Shown: piece by piece, positions 34,866 through 44,330 of the stretch
Layout: each line of letters opens with the position of its first letter
Numbering within the stretch: position 1 is the first letter of the stretch
From: Caldilinea sp. CFX5
Lineage (GTDB): Bacteria > Chloroflexota > Anaerolineae > Caldilineales > Caldilineaceae
Assembly: GCA_021405325.1 (NCBI GenBank)
Contig: QWII01000033.1
Span: forward strand, 1-64,000
DNA length: 64,000 nucleotides
Direction: 5' to 3'
The notes under the pieces: model-generated
What the model was told of the DNA's origin: nothing
Database searches by the model: none
The model's input: the letters and a program-made list of their open reading frames with translations, nothing else
Program-made: the position numbers and the translations under genes

Positions 34866-35864
34866 TCACGAAACTATTATTTCTTGCACTAACAAACAGG
34901 CGACAGCATGGCCTTCACTAACTGTCACGGTGGCTGGATCAACCGTCTGGCACTTTGTCATAGCGACCGGGCAGCGCGGATGAAAGCGACAACCAGTCGG
35001 TAAGTGAATGGGATCAGGCGTTTCGCCTTGTAAGATGATCCGTTGCCGGCGCAGGCGTGGGTTGGGCGCCGGCGCCACCGAAAGCAACGCCTTCGTATAG
35101 GGATGTCGTGGATTTTGTAAGACCGCCATCGTCGGCCCGATCTCCACAATCCGTCCCAGATACATAACCGCAATGCGGTCGGCCAACGCAGCCACGGTGT
35201 TGAGATCATGGGTAATGAAGATGATCGAAATGCCACGTCGCTGCCGTAGGTCGGCCAACAGGTTGAGAATTTCGGCGCGGATACTCACATCCAGCATCGA
35301 GACCGGCTCGTCAGCCAGCAACAGCGTTGGTTCCAACACCAACGCACTGGCAATCGCCACCCGTTGGCGCTGCCCGCCGGAGAGTTCATGGGGGCGCCGG
35401 TTGATAAAATGCTCCGCCGGTTTTAACCCGGCATCTTCCAACGCCTGGATCACACGCCGGCGCCGCTCATGCTTATCGGGCGCCAGGCCATGCACCTGCA
35501 ACGGCTCGGCCACCGTTTCGCCGATGGTCAGCAGCGGGTTGAGCGACTCGTAGGGGTCTTGGAAGATCATCTGTACATGGCGACGCATGAGCTTCAAACC
35601 CGCCAGATCAAGCTGTGTCACCTCTTTGTCTTCAAAATAGATGTGACCAGTCGTCGCGGCTTCCATGCCCAAGACGGTTAAGGCCAGCGTACTCTTGCCG
35701 CACCCGCTTTCGCCCACCAGCGCCAACACTTCGCCGCGCGCAATGGTGAAGCTGACATCATCAACGGCATGGACAAACCCCGCCGGTTTGCGCCATAGAC
35801 CTGCGCTGCCGACGGGGAACAACTTGCGCAAATGGTCAACCTGCAACAGGGGCGACGCGCTCAT
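34866..35864 (-). CDS. DppF-type peptide ABC transporter ATPase
   Basis: 332 residues from ATG 35864; the frame is open further upstream but that part duplicates the end of the DppD gene in another frame. Walker A GESGCGKST, signature LSGGQRQR, Walker B LLLADEPVSMLD, H-loop FITHDLN, and C-terminal CRFHPRCPVAMTKC. The start overlaps the DppD end by 29 nt, implying coupled translation. It completes the operon SBP-B-C-D-F reading right to left. Confidence 0.93.
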   Translation of the reverse strand: MSASPLLQVDHLRKLFPVGSAGLWRKPAGFVHAVDDVSFTIARGEVLALVGESGCGKSTLALTVLGMEAATTGHIYFEDKEVTQLDLAGLKLMRRHVQMIFQDPYESLNPLLTIGETVAEPLQVHGLAPDKHERRRRVIQALEDAGLKPAEHFINRRPHELSGGQRQRVAIASALVLEPTLLLADEPVSMLDVSIRAEILNLLADLRQRRGISIIFITHDLNTVAALADRIAVMYLGRIVEIGPTMAVLQNPRHPYTKALLSVAPAPNPRLRRQRIILQGETPDPIHLPTGCRFHPRCPVAMTKCQTVDPATVTVSEGHAVACLLVQEIIVS

Positions 35865-37002
35865 GTTCGCTTCTTTCTTGTTCAACCAGAAAACAACTTG
35901 CTGTATGTCCCTGCCCCACCCCATAAAGCGGCGGTTGGCTTGTCTGACAGCGGGCAAAGGCTGCGGGACAACGGGGCGCAAACCGACAACCGGGCGGCAG
36001 GGCGTCCAAGCGGGGCGGATAGCCTGGAATGGCGACCAGGCGGCCATTGGGGCGGGTCAGATCCGGGAAGGCTTTGAGTAACTCCTGGGTGTAGGGGTGA
36101 CGGGGCGCATTGTAGATCGTATCCACATCACTGTACTCGGCCACGACGCCGCCATACATCACCAACACACTATCGCAAATTTCGGCAACGACCCCTAGAT
36201 CATGGGTGACAAAAAGCACCGAAAGCCCCAACTGCTCCCGCAAGCGTGCTAACAATTCAAGGATCTGCGCCTGCACCATGACATCCAGCGCCGTCGTCGG
36301 CTCATCGGCAATCACCACTTCGGGGTGACAGGCCAGCGCCATCGCAATCATAGCGCGCTGGCGCATGCCGCCCGAATATTGGTGCGGATATTGGTCGCGG
36401 CGGTTGGGGTTGATGCCGACTAAATTGAGTAGCTCGTCAACGCTCCGTTGCAACACGGCTTTGTTGGTAATCTTTTCGTGGGTGGTAATGGTTTCGGCAA
36501 GCTGGCTGCCGATGGTGCGGGTTGGGTTCAGCGGCTTGGCGCCGTTAAGCGGATGGTGTCCATTCGTCTTGGCGATTTTGGCCTGTGGCAAGAGTGATGC
36601 ACTGGTGTGCATGGTATGGCGGGCAATGGGTTCGGCAATCTGGCTGCCCACTGTGCGCACCGGGTTGAGGGCATTCATGGCGCCTTGAAAGATCATGGAG
36701 ATGTTCTTCCAGCGCACATCCGCCATCTCATTTTCGGTGAGACTCAGCAGATCGCGCCCCAGAAAGCAGACCTCGCCGGCCACAATGCGCCCTGCTGCCG
36801 GCAACAGCCGCATGAGACTGAGCATGAGCGTGCTTTTGCCACAGCCGCTTTCGCCCACAATGCCCAACATCTCTCCGCGGCGCAGTTGAAAACTGACCTG
36901 ATGTAGGGCATGGGCCGGCGGCTTGCCGGCAGCAATGTAGTCAACCGACAGGTTGCGCACGTCTAGCAGGAGTGGAGGGTTGTCGTCGTTACTGTTATTC
37001 AT
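35836..37002 (-). CDS. DppD-type peptide ABC transporter ATPase with internal duplication
   Basis: 388 residues from ATG 37002, longer than the usual 320-340. Walker A GESGCGKST, signature YSGGMRQR, Walker B VVIADEPTTALD, C-terminal CRFAPRCPAAFARC. After the Q-loop (MIFQGAMNALNP) a segment is present twice, 45 residues apart: NALNPVRTVGSQIAE (about 111-125) and KPLNPTRTIGSQLAE (about 156-170); the DNA copies near 36650 and 36515 are roughly three quarters identical. The extra piece lies in the helical subdomain that touches the permease. All motifs remain, so activity is likely kept. Confidence 0.92.
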   Translation of the reverse strand: MNNSNDDNPPLLLDVRNLSVDYIAAGKPPAHALHQVSFQLRRGEMLGIVGESGCGKSTLMLSLMRLLPAAGRIVAGEVCFLGRDLLSLTENEMADVRWKNISMIFQGAMNALNPVRTVGSQIAEPIARHTMHTSASLLPQAKIAKTNGHHPLNGAKPLNPTRTIGSQLAETITTHEKITNKAVLQRSVDELLNLVGINPNRRDQYPHQYSGGMRQRAMIAMALACHPEVVIADEPTTALDVMVQAQILELLARLREQLGLSVLFVTHDLGVVAEICDSVLVMYGGVVAEYSDVDTIYNAPRHPYTQELLKAFPDLTRPNGRLVAIPGYPPRLDALPPGCRFAPRCPAAFARCQTSQPPLYGVGQGHTASCFLVEQERSEHERVAPVAG

Positions 37003-37025
37003 AAAATCGGTTCCTATCCAACATA

Positions 37026-37129
37026 AGACACGAGACAGGAGACACGAGACAGGAGACACGAAGCGCACTTTTCTCTCGGGGATACTCTGGCTCTCTATGA
37101 CTGCGTCTTGTGTCTCGTGTCTCCTGTCT
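37026..37129. repeat. Heptamer repeats AGACACG/AGACAGG in inverted arms
   Basis: Five 7-bp units (AGACACG, AGACAGG alternating) at 37026-37060 face their complement at about 37105-37129. The right arm runs up to the stop codon of the DppC gene (37128-37130). The same heptamers occur at 46691-46776 and inside the pyrF-pyrE gene at 61379-61434. Confidence 0.8.
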
Positions 37130-38054
37130 ATTGTATGGGCATTTCAACCGCCGCCTGACCGGTCGGCGGCCGCGCCACCATCTCATCGCCAATCGAGAGA
37201 TGGTGCGTTTCGAGTTTCGGGTTAAAGATCCGTTCCAAGCCATTGCCCAGCAGGGTCAAGCCGAGGACGACCCAGATGATGGCAAAGCCGGGAGGCGCTA
37301 AGACCCACCAGGCGCCGGCGCTCATGGCGCCCCGCCGGAAGGCGAAGTTGAGCATCTGCCCCCAACTGAGCCGGGTCGGGTCGCCCAAGCCGAGGAAGGC
37401 CAGCGTGCTTTCGTTGAGGATCGCCGCCGAGATGACCAACACCGCATTGACCACCATAAGCGGAAAGACCAACGGGAAGATATGACGGCGGACAATGTAG
37501 AAATTGCCGGCGCCAATGGCGCGGGCGCGCTGGACAAACTTGCGCTCGCGCACCGAGAGCGTCTGCGCCCGCACCACACGCGCCGTGCCCGTCCAGCCCA
37601 AGATGCCGATCACTAGAATGAGAATGTCTAACCCGCGCCCCAGCAGCGCGATCAAAACAATCATCAGCGGCAGATCGGGGATGACCAACAGGATGTCGGT
37701 GATGCGCATGAGCAAATTATCGACCCGCGCGCCATAGAAACCGGCAATCAGCCCGACCAATCCGCCGATCACAAGTGAAATAAAGGAAGCAAAGAAGCCG
37801 ACGAGCAAGGAGACCCGCGCCCCATAGATCACGTTGGAAAGGACATCCTTGCCGGCGTCATCGGTGCCTAGCCAGTGGGTCGCGTTGGGCGGGGCATAGA
37901 TATTATCGATGGTCACACGCACCGCAGCGCTGGGGTCAAAGGGCGCTACCCAGGGCGCAAGCAACGCCATCACCACCACCACCAGGAGCATCACCGCCCC
38001 GATCAGCGCCATTCGGTTTCGTAAAAAGAGCGGCCAAAAGCCGTCAATGGTCAT
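37128..38054 (-). CDS. DppC-type peptide ABC transporter permease
   Basis: 308 residues. MALIGAVMLLVVVVMALLAP is the first helix; NATHWLGTDDAGKDVLSNVI and the EAA region RERKFVQRARAIGAGNFYIV with RHIFPLVFPLMV are diagnostic. The end (FAIIWVVLGLTLLGNGLERI) is normal. The stop codon is embedded in the heptamer repeat. It starts 11 bp after the DppB stop. Confidence 0.92.
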   Translation of the reverse strand: MTIDGFWPLFLRNRMALIGAVMLLVVVVMALLAPWVAPFDPSAAVRVTIDNIYAPPNATHWLGTDDAGKDVLSNVIYGARVSLLVGFFASFISLVIGGLVGLIAGFYGARVDNLLMRITDILLVIPDLPLMIVLIALLGRGLDILILVIGILGWTGTARVVRAQTLSVRERKFVQRARAIGAGNFYIVRRHIFPLVFPLMVVNAVLVISAAILNESTLAFLGLGDPTRLSWGQMLNFAFRRGAMSAGAWWVLAPPGFAIIWVVLGLTLLGNGLERIFNPKLETHHLSIGDEMVARPPTGQAAVEMPIQ

Positions 38055-38065
38055 TGGGATAAACC

Positions 38066-39028
38066 TTAACTAACTCTAACCCGCGGATCAAGATAACTGT
38101 ATAACAAATCTGCCAACAAATTGGCACAAATCACACTCACTGCCAGCAGCAGAAAGGCCCCTTGCAAAACCGGGTAATCCTGGCGGTCAACGGCGTCGAC
38201 AATCGCCTGCCCCAGCCCCGGCCAGGAAAAGACTGTCTCGATTTCAATCGCGCCGGCCACAGTGAACCCAAGATTGAGCGCCACCACCGTCACCGTCGGC
38301 AACATGGCGTTGCGCAGCGCATGGTCGCGCAGAATCTGCATAGAACGCAACCCTTTAGCCTTGGCGGTAAGAATATAATCTTCCGAGAAAATTTCCAATA
38401 CGGCGCTGCGCATAAAGAGGGTATATTGCCCGGCATAAATGATGGTGTAGGTCAACGTGGGCAACAGGGCATGGCGACCAATGTCAAGCCACCGTTCCCA
38501 CCAGCCGCCATAGTCGGCGCCAACGGTCAGCTTCCCGCCAATGGGCAGTCCCAGTTGACTCGATCCCCAAAAGAGCAGAATGATGCCAAACCAGAAGGTC
38601 GGCGCGGCCCAGGCTACCAGACTGCCGATCAACACGCCATAATCCAGCGCCGTTTGTGACTTCCACGCCGCCAGCACTCCCAACGCCATCCCTAGCAGAA
38701 TCGAGAAGAGCGTCCCGGCGCCAATGAGCAGTAGCGTATTCCCCAGACTCTCGGCCAGAATCGTGGCCACCGGGCGCTGTTGGTGAAAGCTGGAGCCCAT
38801 ATCACCCTGCAACAAATTGCGCACATAGAGCAGAAACTGGATATAGAGCGGCTGATCCAACCCGAAACGCCGTTGAATGGCCTCAATGCTCTGCTGCGTC
38901 AGGCGCGGATCTTTCACCGCCCGCGCCGGGTCGCCCGGCAAAATCCGAAAAAGAAAAAAGTTCAGCACGACGACGAAGAGAATCGTCACCAAGGCCCAGC
39001 CAATTTTGCGTAAAACGTAGTGATTCAT
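38066..39028 (-). CDS. DppB-type peptide ABC transporter permease
   Basis: 320 residues from ATG 39028; an in-frame upstream extension would be translated from the hairpin repeat and is rejected. NHYVLRKIGWALVTILFVVV opens TM1; DPRLTQQSIEAIQRRFGLDQ, QGDMGSSFHQQRPVATIL and FSWPGLGQAIVDAVDRQDYP are family motifs. Normal length, unlike the enlarged homologue at 26049. Confidence 0.93.
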   Translation of the reverse strand: MNHYVLRKIGWALVTILFVVVLNFFLFRILPGDPARAVKDPRLTQQSIEAIQRRFGLDQPLYIQFLLYVRNLLQGDMGSSFHQQRPVATILAESLGNTLLLIGAGTLFSILLGMALGVLAAWKSQTALDYGVLIGSLVAWAAPTFWFGIILLFWGSSQLGLPIGGKLTVGADYGGWWERWLDIGRHALLPTLTYTIIYAGQYTLFMRSAVLEIFSEDYILTAKAKGLRSMQILRDHALRNAMLPTVTVVALNLGFTVAGAIEIETVFSWPGLGQAIVDAVDRQDYPVLQGAFLLLAVSVICANLLADLLYSYLDPRVRVS

Positions 39029-39052
39029 GACCGTAAATTTCTTCGTGCTGCG

Positions 39053-39112
39053 TGCTGCGTGCTGCGTGCTGCGTGGCCTGAGCCTGTCGAAGGCCACGCA
39101 GCACGCAGCACG
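39053..39112. repeat. GTGCTGC heptamers and 22-bp palindrome with loop GAGCCTGTCGA
   Basis: Four GTGCTGC units lead into a perfect stem, arms 39058-39079 and 39091-39112, whose loop 39080-39090 is GAGCCTGTCGA, identical to the loops at 2147 and (inverted) 48066. It lies between the binding-protein and DppB genes, as repeats do in the other ABC operon, and could tune the ratio of their mRNAs. Confidence 0.88.
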
Positions 39113-39115
39113 GTA

Positions 39116-40804
39116 TCACTTCACCGCTTCCACCTGCTTCAACACCGTCACATTCTCCAACATCAACGTCGGCGCATCGGTGATCCAGCCGGTGAAACGG
39201 TCGGTGCGATAGGCTTGGACGGTCTGCGGATAGTAGGGAATGATGTAGACCACATCGTTAAAGACGATCTCTTGCATCTGGAAGACGATCGCCCGCCGTT
39301 TCTCCCGATCCAGTTCAACGGCCTGTTGATCGTAGAGCGTATCAAATTGCGGGTTGGCATAGCCGGTTTCGTTGTTGCCGCTGGGGATCTGGTCTGTGCG
39401 CATAACGCCCAGCGGATCATTGGGATCCGGCCCCCACGACCAATTCCAGATCATAATGTCGTAATCAAAACCAGGACAGCAGGCGGACGTTAGTGCATCC
39501 GGATCAACGGACTGCGGCTCCGTTTTAATGCCAATCTGGCCCCAACTCTGACCGAGTAATTCGGCAATCCGGGGGATTTCGGGAATGTCATTCGGCCACT
39601 GGAGGCGGAAGATGAGGGGCTGACTGCCGTCGGGCATTTCACGGACGCCATCGCCATCGGTATCTTTGTAACCGGCGTCATCCAGAAGCTGGTTGGCCTT
39701 GGCAATATCAAAGGGATAATCTTGCAATTGATCGTTGTACCAATAAGCCTGGCCGGCGGCTACCAGGGTTAAGCCCGGTTGGGCCAACCCTAACATGGCG
39801 ACATCAATAATGTTCTGCTTGTCGGTGGCATGGGCCAACGCCAGCCGCACTGTGCGGTCGCGCAGCGCCGGGTGGCCGGTGCATTTGCCATCTTCCGGGG
39901 GACAATTCTCCGGCGCCAACTGGTTAAAGATAATATCACGCACCGACGGCCCCATTGGCGCACCGCTGACCACTGCCACATTCTCCGTGCGCTTCAAGAC
40001 CGGCACCGCGGTGTTGGGCATTTCGGTGATCATATCCACCTGCCCCGTCACCAACGCCTGCACCAGCGCGTCCTCATTGCCAAAGGTTTGGAAGATCACC
40101 TCAGCCACTTTCGGCGGGCCGGCGAAGTAGTCAGGATTTGCCACCAGATGAACAAACTCATTCTGTTTATATTCCTTCATCTTAAACGGCCCAGTGCCGA
40201 TCATTTCAAGATTTTCAAACTCAGCGGCGGCATTGCCCTCAGCGTGTTGCGACCAGATGTGCTCCGGCAGAATATAGAGCGCCAGCAGTTGACTTTCCAG
40301 GTTTGGGATGGCTTCGGTGAGCGTCAACACGACTGTCTTGTCATCGGGCGCTTCAATGGTATCAAAATAGACAGTATAGAAATTGAGGTAGGGGAAATCT
40401 TCGTGGGCCTTATAGAGATTGAGCGAGAAGGCCACATCTTTCGCCGTCATCGGCTGCCCATCATGAAATTTTAGCCCCTGGCGGATGGTGAAGGTCCACG
40501 TCTTGCCGTCATCACTGCTCGTCACCGTTTCGGCAGCGTCCAGACTAAAGGTTCCGTCAAAGTTCAGTTTATAGAGTGTGTTGTAGACCATGTCATAGAC
40601 GACATAGGCTTCAGCCAGAACGCCCGTGCCAGGATTGAGCGTATCAGGGCTGCCGGGCCAGCCGATACGCAAGGTAGCCGGTGCAGTGCTGGTTGACGCA
40701 GTGGCGGCCTGTTCTCCTGTGGGTGCGCTGGTCGAACTGCCGGCGCAAGCGGTTAACAAAAAGATCAACAAAAGAAGTAGCCATCGTTGCCCGTTGCTCT
40801 TCAT
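39116..40804 (-). CDS. Family-5 peptide/solute-binding lipoprotein of an ABC transporter
   Basis: 562 residues. A Sec lipoprotein signal (WLLLLLIFLLTACAG, lipobox LTAC) opens the protein. SBP_bac_5 features are GIDTLNPGTG-like PDTLNPGTGVLAEAY, FTIRQGLKFHDGQPMTAKDV, IGTGPFKMKEYKQNEFVHLV and DRTVRLALAHATDKQNIIDV. First gene of the minus-strand operon SBP-DppB-DppC-DppD-DppF. It is a Sec type, whereas the binding protein at 24228 is a Tat type, so the two systems are not simple copies. Ligand unknown. Confidence 0.92.
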   Translation of the reverse strand: MKSNGQRWLLLLLIFLLTACAGSSTSAPTGEQAATASTSTAPATLRIGWPGSPDTLNPGTGVLAEAYVVYDMVYNTLYKLNFDGTFSLDAAETVTSSDDGKTWTFTIRQGLKFHDGQPMTAKDVAFSLNLYKAHEDFPYLNFYTVYFDTIEAPDDKTVVLTLTEAIPNLESQLLALYILPEHIWSQHAEGNAAAEFENLEMIGTGPFKMKEYKQNEFVHLVANPDYFAGPPKVAEVIFQTFGNEDALVQALVTGQVDMITEMPNTAVPVLKRTENVAVVSGAPMGPSVRDIIFNQLAPENCPPEDGKCTGHPALRDRTVRLALAHATDKQNIIDVAMLGLAQPGLTLVAAGQAYWYNDQLQDYPFDIAKANQLLDDAGYKDTDGDGVREMPDGSQPLIFRLQWPNDIPEIPRIAELLGQSWGQIGIKTEPQSVDPDALTSACCPGFDYDIMIWNWSWGPDPNDPLGVMRTDQIPSGNNETGYANPQFDTLYDQQAVELDREKRRAIVFQMQEIVFNDVVYIIPYYPQTVQAYRTDRFTGWITDAPTLMLENVTVLKQVEAVK

Positions 40805-40918
40805 GATTCCCTCCTGGAATCAGTCTTGTAGAAAGCTGGCGCTTCTACAACAATCAGTCTCTCGTATCAAAGTCGATCCGCTTCCCTACGAAAAAGTGCA
40901 TAGATGGAAAAGTGGTAA

Positions 40919-40949
40919 GCTCCTAGCCAGCCACGGACTGGCTAGGAGC
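40919..40949. repeat. 12-bp hairpin GCTCCTAGCCAG with flanking direct repeats
   Basis: Arms 40919-40930 and 40938-40949 are perfect complements, loop CCACGGA. GCTCCTAGCC is also the arm sequence of the element at 49811-49891. A direct repeat of about 20 bp flanks it (40887-40907, 40966-40985). Confidence 0.75.
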
Positions 40950-41160
40950 GGGTAGCCTGAATAGTTACGAAAAGTGCATAAATGGGCGCGTTCCCCCCTT
41001 TGTCAAGGAGATGGGCAACGCGCCACAATTGTACTATTGGGTAACGTCTTTAGGAATCTAATGCAGGCGATGCCGTAGTGGGAACGTTATCCATTATACG
41101 CAATGTTGTGGAATCAACAACTAGCGCAAGGAGTTTCATGCAATAATCAGGCGACCGCAA

Positions 41161-41210
41161 CGCTCTCCGCCGGTCCGTGGCCGGCGCCGGTCACGGACCG
41201 GCGGAGAGCG
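41161..41210. repeat. 25-bp palindrome with CCGGTCCGTGGCCGG core
   Basis: CGCTCTCCGCCGGTCCGTGG and following bases pair with 41186-41210 with one mismatch and almost no loop. Outer arms ATAATCAG/CTGATTAT at 41143-41150 and 41226-41233 extend it. Confidence 0.8.
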
Positions 41211-41261
41211 GGCCATTGCAGTCGACTGATTATCAGTGGAGCAGGGTTGTAGTTATAGGAA

Positions 41262-41290
41262 AAACCCGGTTTCGACGAGAAACCGGGTTT
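41262..41290 (-). terminator. Intrinsic terminator of the CAP-domain gene
   Basis: Arms AAACCCGGTTTC (41262-41273) and complement (41279-41290), loop 5 nt, followed on the minus strand by TTCC. It lies 12 bp after the stop codon of the CAP gene. Confidence 0.65.
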
Positions 41291-41302
41291 ATAGAGGCAA
41301 AT

Positions 41303-42889
41303 TTACTTGAGCGCAACCGGGAGCAAAACTTGGTAGGCTGCCTGTCCGGGTTGAGTTGTCCCGGGTTGAGTCGTCTCCGGCCCTGGTGTCGGCAGGGTTG
41401 GTGAGACATTTTCGGCGTTGGGAATCAATTCCGTGGCAGTGGAAAACTTACCGCTGTGATCAACAAAGCGACCCCAAATGCCACGACTGCGGTGATAGCC
41501 GCCAAGCACCGGCCAGGAAAGGCGGTTTTGACTGGGCATTGCCGACGTATAGATTGTAATCGTATCAACAAAGACGACGCTTTTGCCGCTGCTATGAAGA
41601 TTGAAGGTTAAATAGGATTGTTCAGGATTGTCGTGGAAGGTAAAGGGCAGAGAAAATTCTTGATAAGTGTTGGATTGGGCAAAATCAGTGCCTTTGATAA
41701 CCAGCGGGCCATAAGTGACGCCGCCACCCTCGATCCTGAAGTTCAACACTTCATCGGGATTCAGGTTGTCGCTGACCTTCAAGCGAACATAGGCGGTGAA
41801 ACCAACATTTTTGTAGAACTCCGTCGTCCAATAACGGGCATAGCCGGGGCGCCCGCTTCCCATCTTCAGGACAGTGCCGCCAATGGCATCGGTCTCACTG
41901 ACCTCTTCCCCATTCCCGGTCAGGGATTCAAAGAGCGAATCACTGTCATCCCCTTGCCAGTTGACGCTGAGTTGCACAGCCGGCCAACCGCTCTTGTCCA
42001 AATTGTAAAAGTCCAACTCCCGTTCGACCGTTGATGCTTGTTCCAGACTCAAGGTTTCGCGCGGCAGGGTCGCGCCTAGGTAGATGGCGTCGGAGACCAG
42101 GCTGGTGCGCCCTTGGGCGTCGCGCGTCTTGACATAGACGGTGCGCCAGCCTTCACCGTCTGCTAATGTCCAGTTGCGTTCCTGCGCAAAAGGTTCCCAG
42201 GCGGCGTTAGCAAACGAAGGTTCGTTGGCAATCATCATTTCGACGGCATCACCCATGCCTTCCAGGCCATTCTGCGCCACCGGGTTGTAGATATAAAGCT
42301 GTACGTCAGCTACCGTTGTCTGGACAGCTTCATTGTTGATAATCACCGGCGCATACTCAGGATCATAGCTGAAGTCTTGCACCAGATAACCGCGCCCGCT
42401 GGTCGGGTGGCGGTAGTAGCCGACGCCAATCTCGCGATAGGTCGTCTGTAGAATATTTTGCTTGTGGTGTTCGCTATTCATCCAGCCTGTGACGGCTGCT
42501 TCCGGCGCCGCTAAACCGCAAACCACATTTTCGCCCCAATTTTGGGCATTGCTATAGTTGAAGGCCGCCAAGCGGTCGCCCGGCGACCGATTATCCGTGT
42601 CAACATGACCACAAAAAGGACCATTGCGCCCATCGACTGAGTTTTGGGCAAACCAACGGGCGGCTTCGGTCATCTCGCGGCTCCAACGCAAGGGCGCTAA
42701 CCCGGCCTCGCGCCGTTTCAAATTGGTGAGGTAAACAATCTGCAACTCATTATAAAACAAATCGGGCGTTTGTTGTGACTGGAACAAGGGAGCGGCGTGA
42801 GCTGTGATGATGTGCGATGGGAGGGAAACGAGCAAAATTGCGCAAAGAACCGTAATCCACAAAAGCGAACGCCCAAATAACTTGTCCAT
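41303..42889 (-). CDS. Secreted CAP/SCP-domain protein with C-terminal beta domain
   Basis: 528 residues from ATG 42889 (AAGGAG 12 nt upstream). Signal peptide SLLWITVLCAILLVSLPSHI. The CAP domain (about 40-180) shows YLTNLKRREAGLAPLRWS, CGHVDTDNRSPGDRL, NWGENVVCG and MNSEHHKQNILQTTYREIGV with YYRHPTSGRGYLVQDFSYD: the usual His and Glu residues are there. A middle region resembles an Ig-like domain, and residues about 300-480 look like a carbohydrate-binding-type beta sandwich. The end has TTQPGTTQPGQ then YQVLLPVALK, a tail much like that of the kelch protein. Role: secreted, exact function unknown. Confidence 0.85.
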   Translation of the reverse strand: MDKLFGRSLLWITVLCAILLVSLPSHIITAHAAPLFQSQQTPDLFYNELQIVYLTNLKRREAGLAPLRWSREMTEAARWFAQNSVDGRNGPFCGHVDTDNRSPGDRLAAFNYSNAQNWGENVVCGLAAPEAAVTGWMNSEHHKQNILQTTYREIGVGYYRHPTSGRGYLVQDFSYDPEYAPVIINNEAVQTTVADVQLYIYNPVAQNGLEGMGDAVEMMIANEPSFANAAWEPFAQERNWTLADGEGWRTVYVKTRDAQGRTSLVSDAIYLGATLPRETLSLEQASTVERELDFYNLDKSGWPAVQLSVNWQGDDSDSLFESLTGNGEEVSETDAIGGTVLKMGSGRPGYARYWTTEFYKNVGFTAYVRLKVSDNLNPDEVLNFRIEGGGVTYGPLVIKGTDFAQSNTYQEFSLPFTFHDNPEQSYLTFNLHSSGKSVVFVDTITIYTSAMPSQNRLSWPVLGGYHRSRGIWGRFVDHSGKFSTATELIPNAENVSPTLPTPGPETTQPGTTQPGQAAYQVLLPVALK

Positions 42890-43126
42890 TATCGCTATTG
42901 ACTCCTTAAACTCACGAAAGCAAAAAGTGGGAGACAGGTGAACGTTGTTAGTGGCAATCAAACGTCCCTATTATACCTGACTTAATGCAAACGTAAATTT
43001 CGCGGAGTGGCTGGATCGCTTAATTTAGCCTACGGATTGCATACGCAAAAAGTACGGTTATTGTGCGATTTTGGACCGATTGCAGACCGAAATTAGACCA
43101 TTCCCTGACGTAATCTGCCGGCAAAG

Positions 43127-44083
43127 CTACGCTGGGGATTGGCGCACATCCCGCATTACCGGCGGTTGTTCTTTGCGTACCTGATAGAGTTCCAGGTCAT
43201 CGGCAATGGTGGTGGCAGGAAAAACGGCTTGCGCTTCGTCAAGAATGGCTTGCACATGATAACGGCGCGAGACATGGTGGAGAACCAGATGCTTCACCCC
43301 GGCATTACGCGCCAGACGCGCCGCCGCTAATGCTGTGATATGACCGTGTTGTTTGGCTAATTCTTTATCGACATCCAGATAAGTGGCCTCAATGGCCAAC
43401 AGATCGGCGCCTTCCACTACCTTGTGCAAGGGGCCGGTATGGCTGACATCCCCGACAAAGCAGAGTTTGACGCCCCGCTGCGCCTCGCCCAACACTTCAT
43501 CCGGCTGGATCACTCGCCCATCGGCCAGGGTGATCGCTTTGCCCTGGGTCAGGTCGCGCCGTTCAGGCCCCGGCGGAATGCCCAATGCCGCCGCTTTTTC
43601 GGCCAGAAAGGGGCGGCGCGCCTTTTCTTCAAAGGTAAAACCAAAGCAATCCGGCCCTCGGTGTTGGACAGGGAAAGCCGTCAAAGTAAAATGGCGGTCT
43701 TCAAAGATCACGCCGGCTGCCATCAGGTTTAGGGCAACGCCGACATTGGGGATCTGGTTCGGGCCGAAGACGACTTCCATCAGCAGTTGGACGCGGGCCA
43801 AGGTGGCTGGACCGCCATAAATATTCAATTCTTCCAGCGCCTCCCAACGGCCCAACGTGCTGGCCAGGCCACCCAACCCCAAAATATGATCTAGGTGGCC
43901 GTGTGTGAGCAGAATCTTGTCCAGCCGCCGAAAGCCCAGTCCACTGCGTAGAATCTGGCGCTGCGTCCCCTCACCGCAATCGATCATGAAGCGATGTTCA
44001 TTTACCATGACCACGGCTGACGAAAGCCCACGCTGCACCGAGGGTGCTGAGGCCGATGTGCCGAGAAAAACAAGTTCAAACAT
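43127..44083 (-). CDS. rnz: Ribonuclease Z
   Basis: 318 residues, the long bacterial RNase Z length. The metallo-beta-lactamase motif [30 protein letters not shown] at the N-terminus, the exosite region near [31 protein letters not shown], and the C-terminal [20 protein letters not shown] and LHHVSRRY are all typical. It trims 3' ends of tRNA precursors. It is isolated from its neighbours by gaps on both sides. Confidence 0.95.
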   Translation of the reverse strand: MFELVFLGTSASAPSVQRGLSSAVVMVNEHRFMIDCGEGTQRQILRSGLGFRRLDKILLTHGHLDHILGLGGLASTLGRWEALEELNIYGGPATLARVQLLMEVVFGPNQIPNVGVALNLMAAGVIFEDRHFTLTAFPVQHRGPDCFGFTFEEKARRPFLAEKAAALGIPPGPERRDLTQGKAITLADGRVIQPDEVLGEAQRGVKLCFVGDVSHTGPLHKVVEGADLLAIEATYLDVDKELAKQHGHITALAAARLARNAGVKHLVLHHVSRRYHVQAILDEAQAVFPATTIADDLELYQVRKEQPPVMRDVRQSPA

Positions 44084-44093
44084 GAGCTGCCTA

Positions 44094-44168
44094 TGTCTAC
44101 TTGAACCGTGTCTACTTGAACCGTGTCTACTTGAACCGTGTCTACTTGAACCGTATCCACCTGAATCG
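44094..44168. repeat. 15-bp tandem repeat, four exact copies and one variant
   Basis: TGTCTACTTGAACCG repeats at 44094-44108, 44109-44123, 44124-44138 and 44139-44153, then a variant at 44154-44168. It starts 10 bp upstream of the rnz start codon on the opposite strand, so it overlaps the rnz 5' leader or promoter. Confidence 0.9.
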
Positions 44169-44330
44169 TCAATTGCCTAAAAGCAACAACTCAGTTTACC
44201 GGATTCTGAGCAGAAGAGCAAACTTCAGTTACTTTTTTGCACGTAGAGCGTCTTCTTTTGTAATCGCTTTTGTCGGCTACTTGGTTTGCACGTACTACGC
44301 ATGTGAGGGAAGTTGACGAGGAGGAACCTT

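Larger units (their letters stand above)
40805..41261. other. Non-coding gap with two palindromes of the CCGGTCCGTGACCGG group
   Basis: Holds the promoter region of the minus-strand ABC operon and two palindromes (40919-40949 and 41161-41210). A near-perfect 20-bp direct repeat (TACGAAAAGTGCATAAATGG and variant) at 40887-40907 and 40966-40985 brackets the first palindrome. No gene is supported. Confidence 0.6.
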
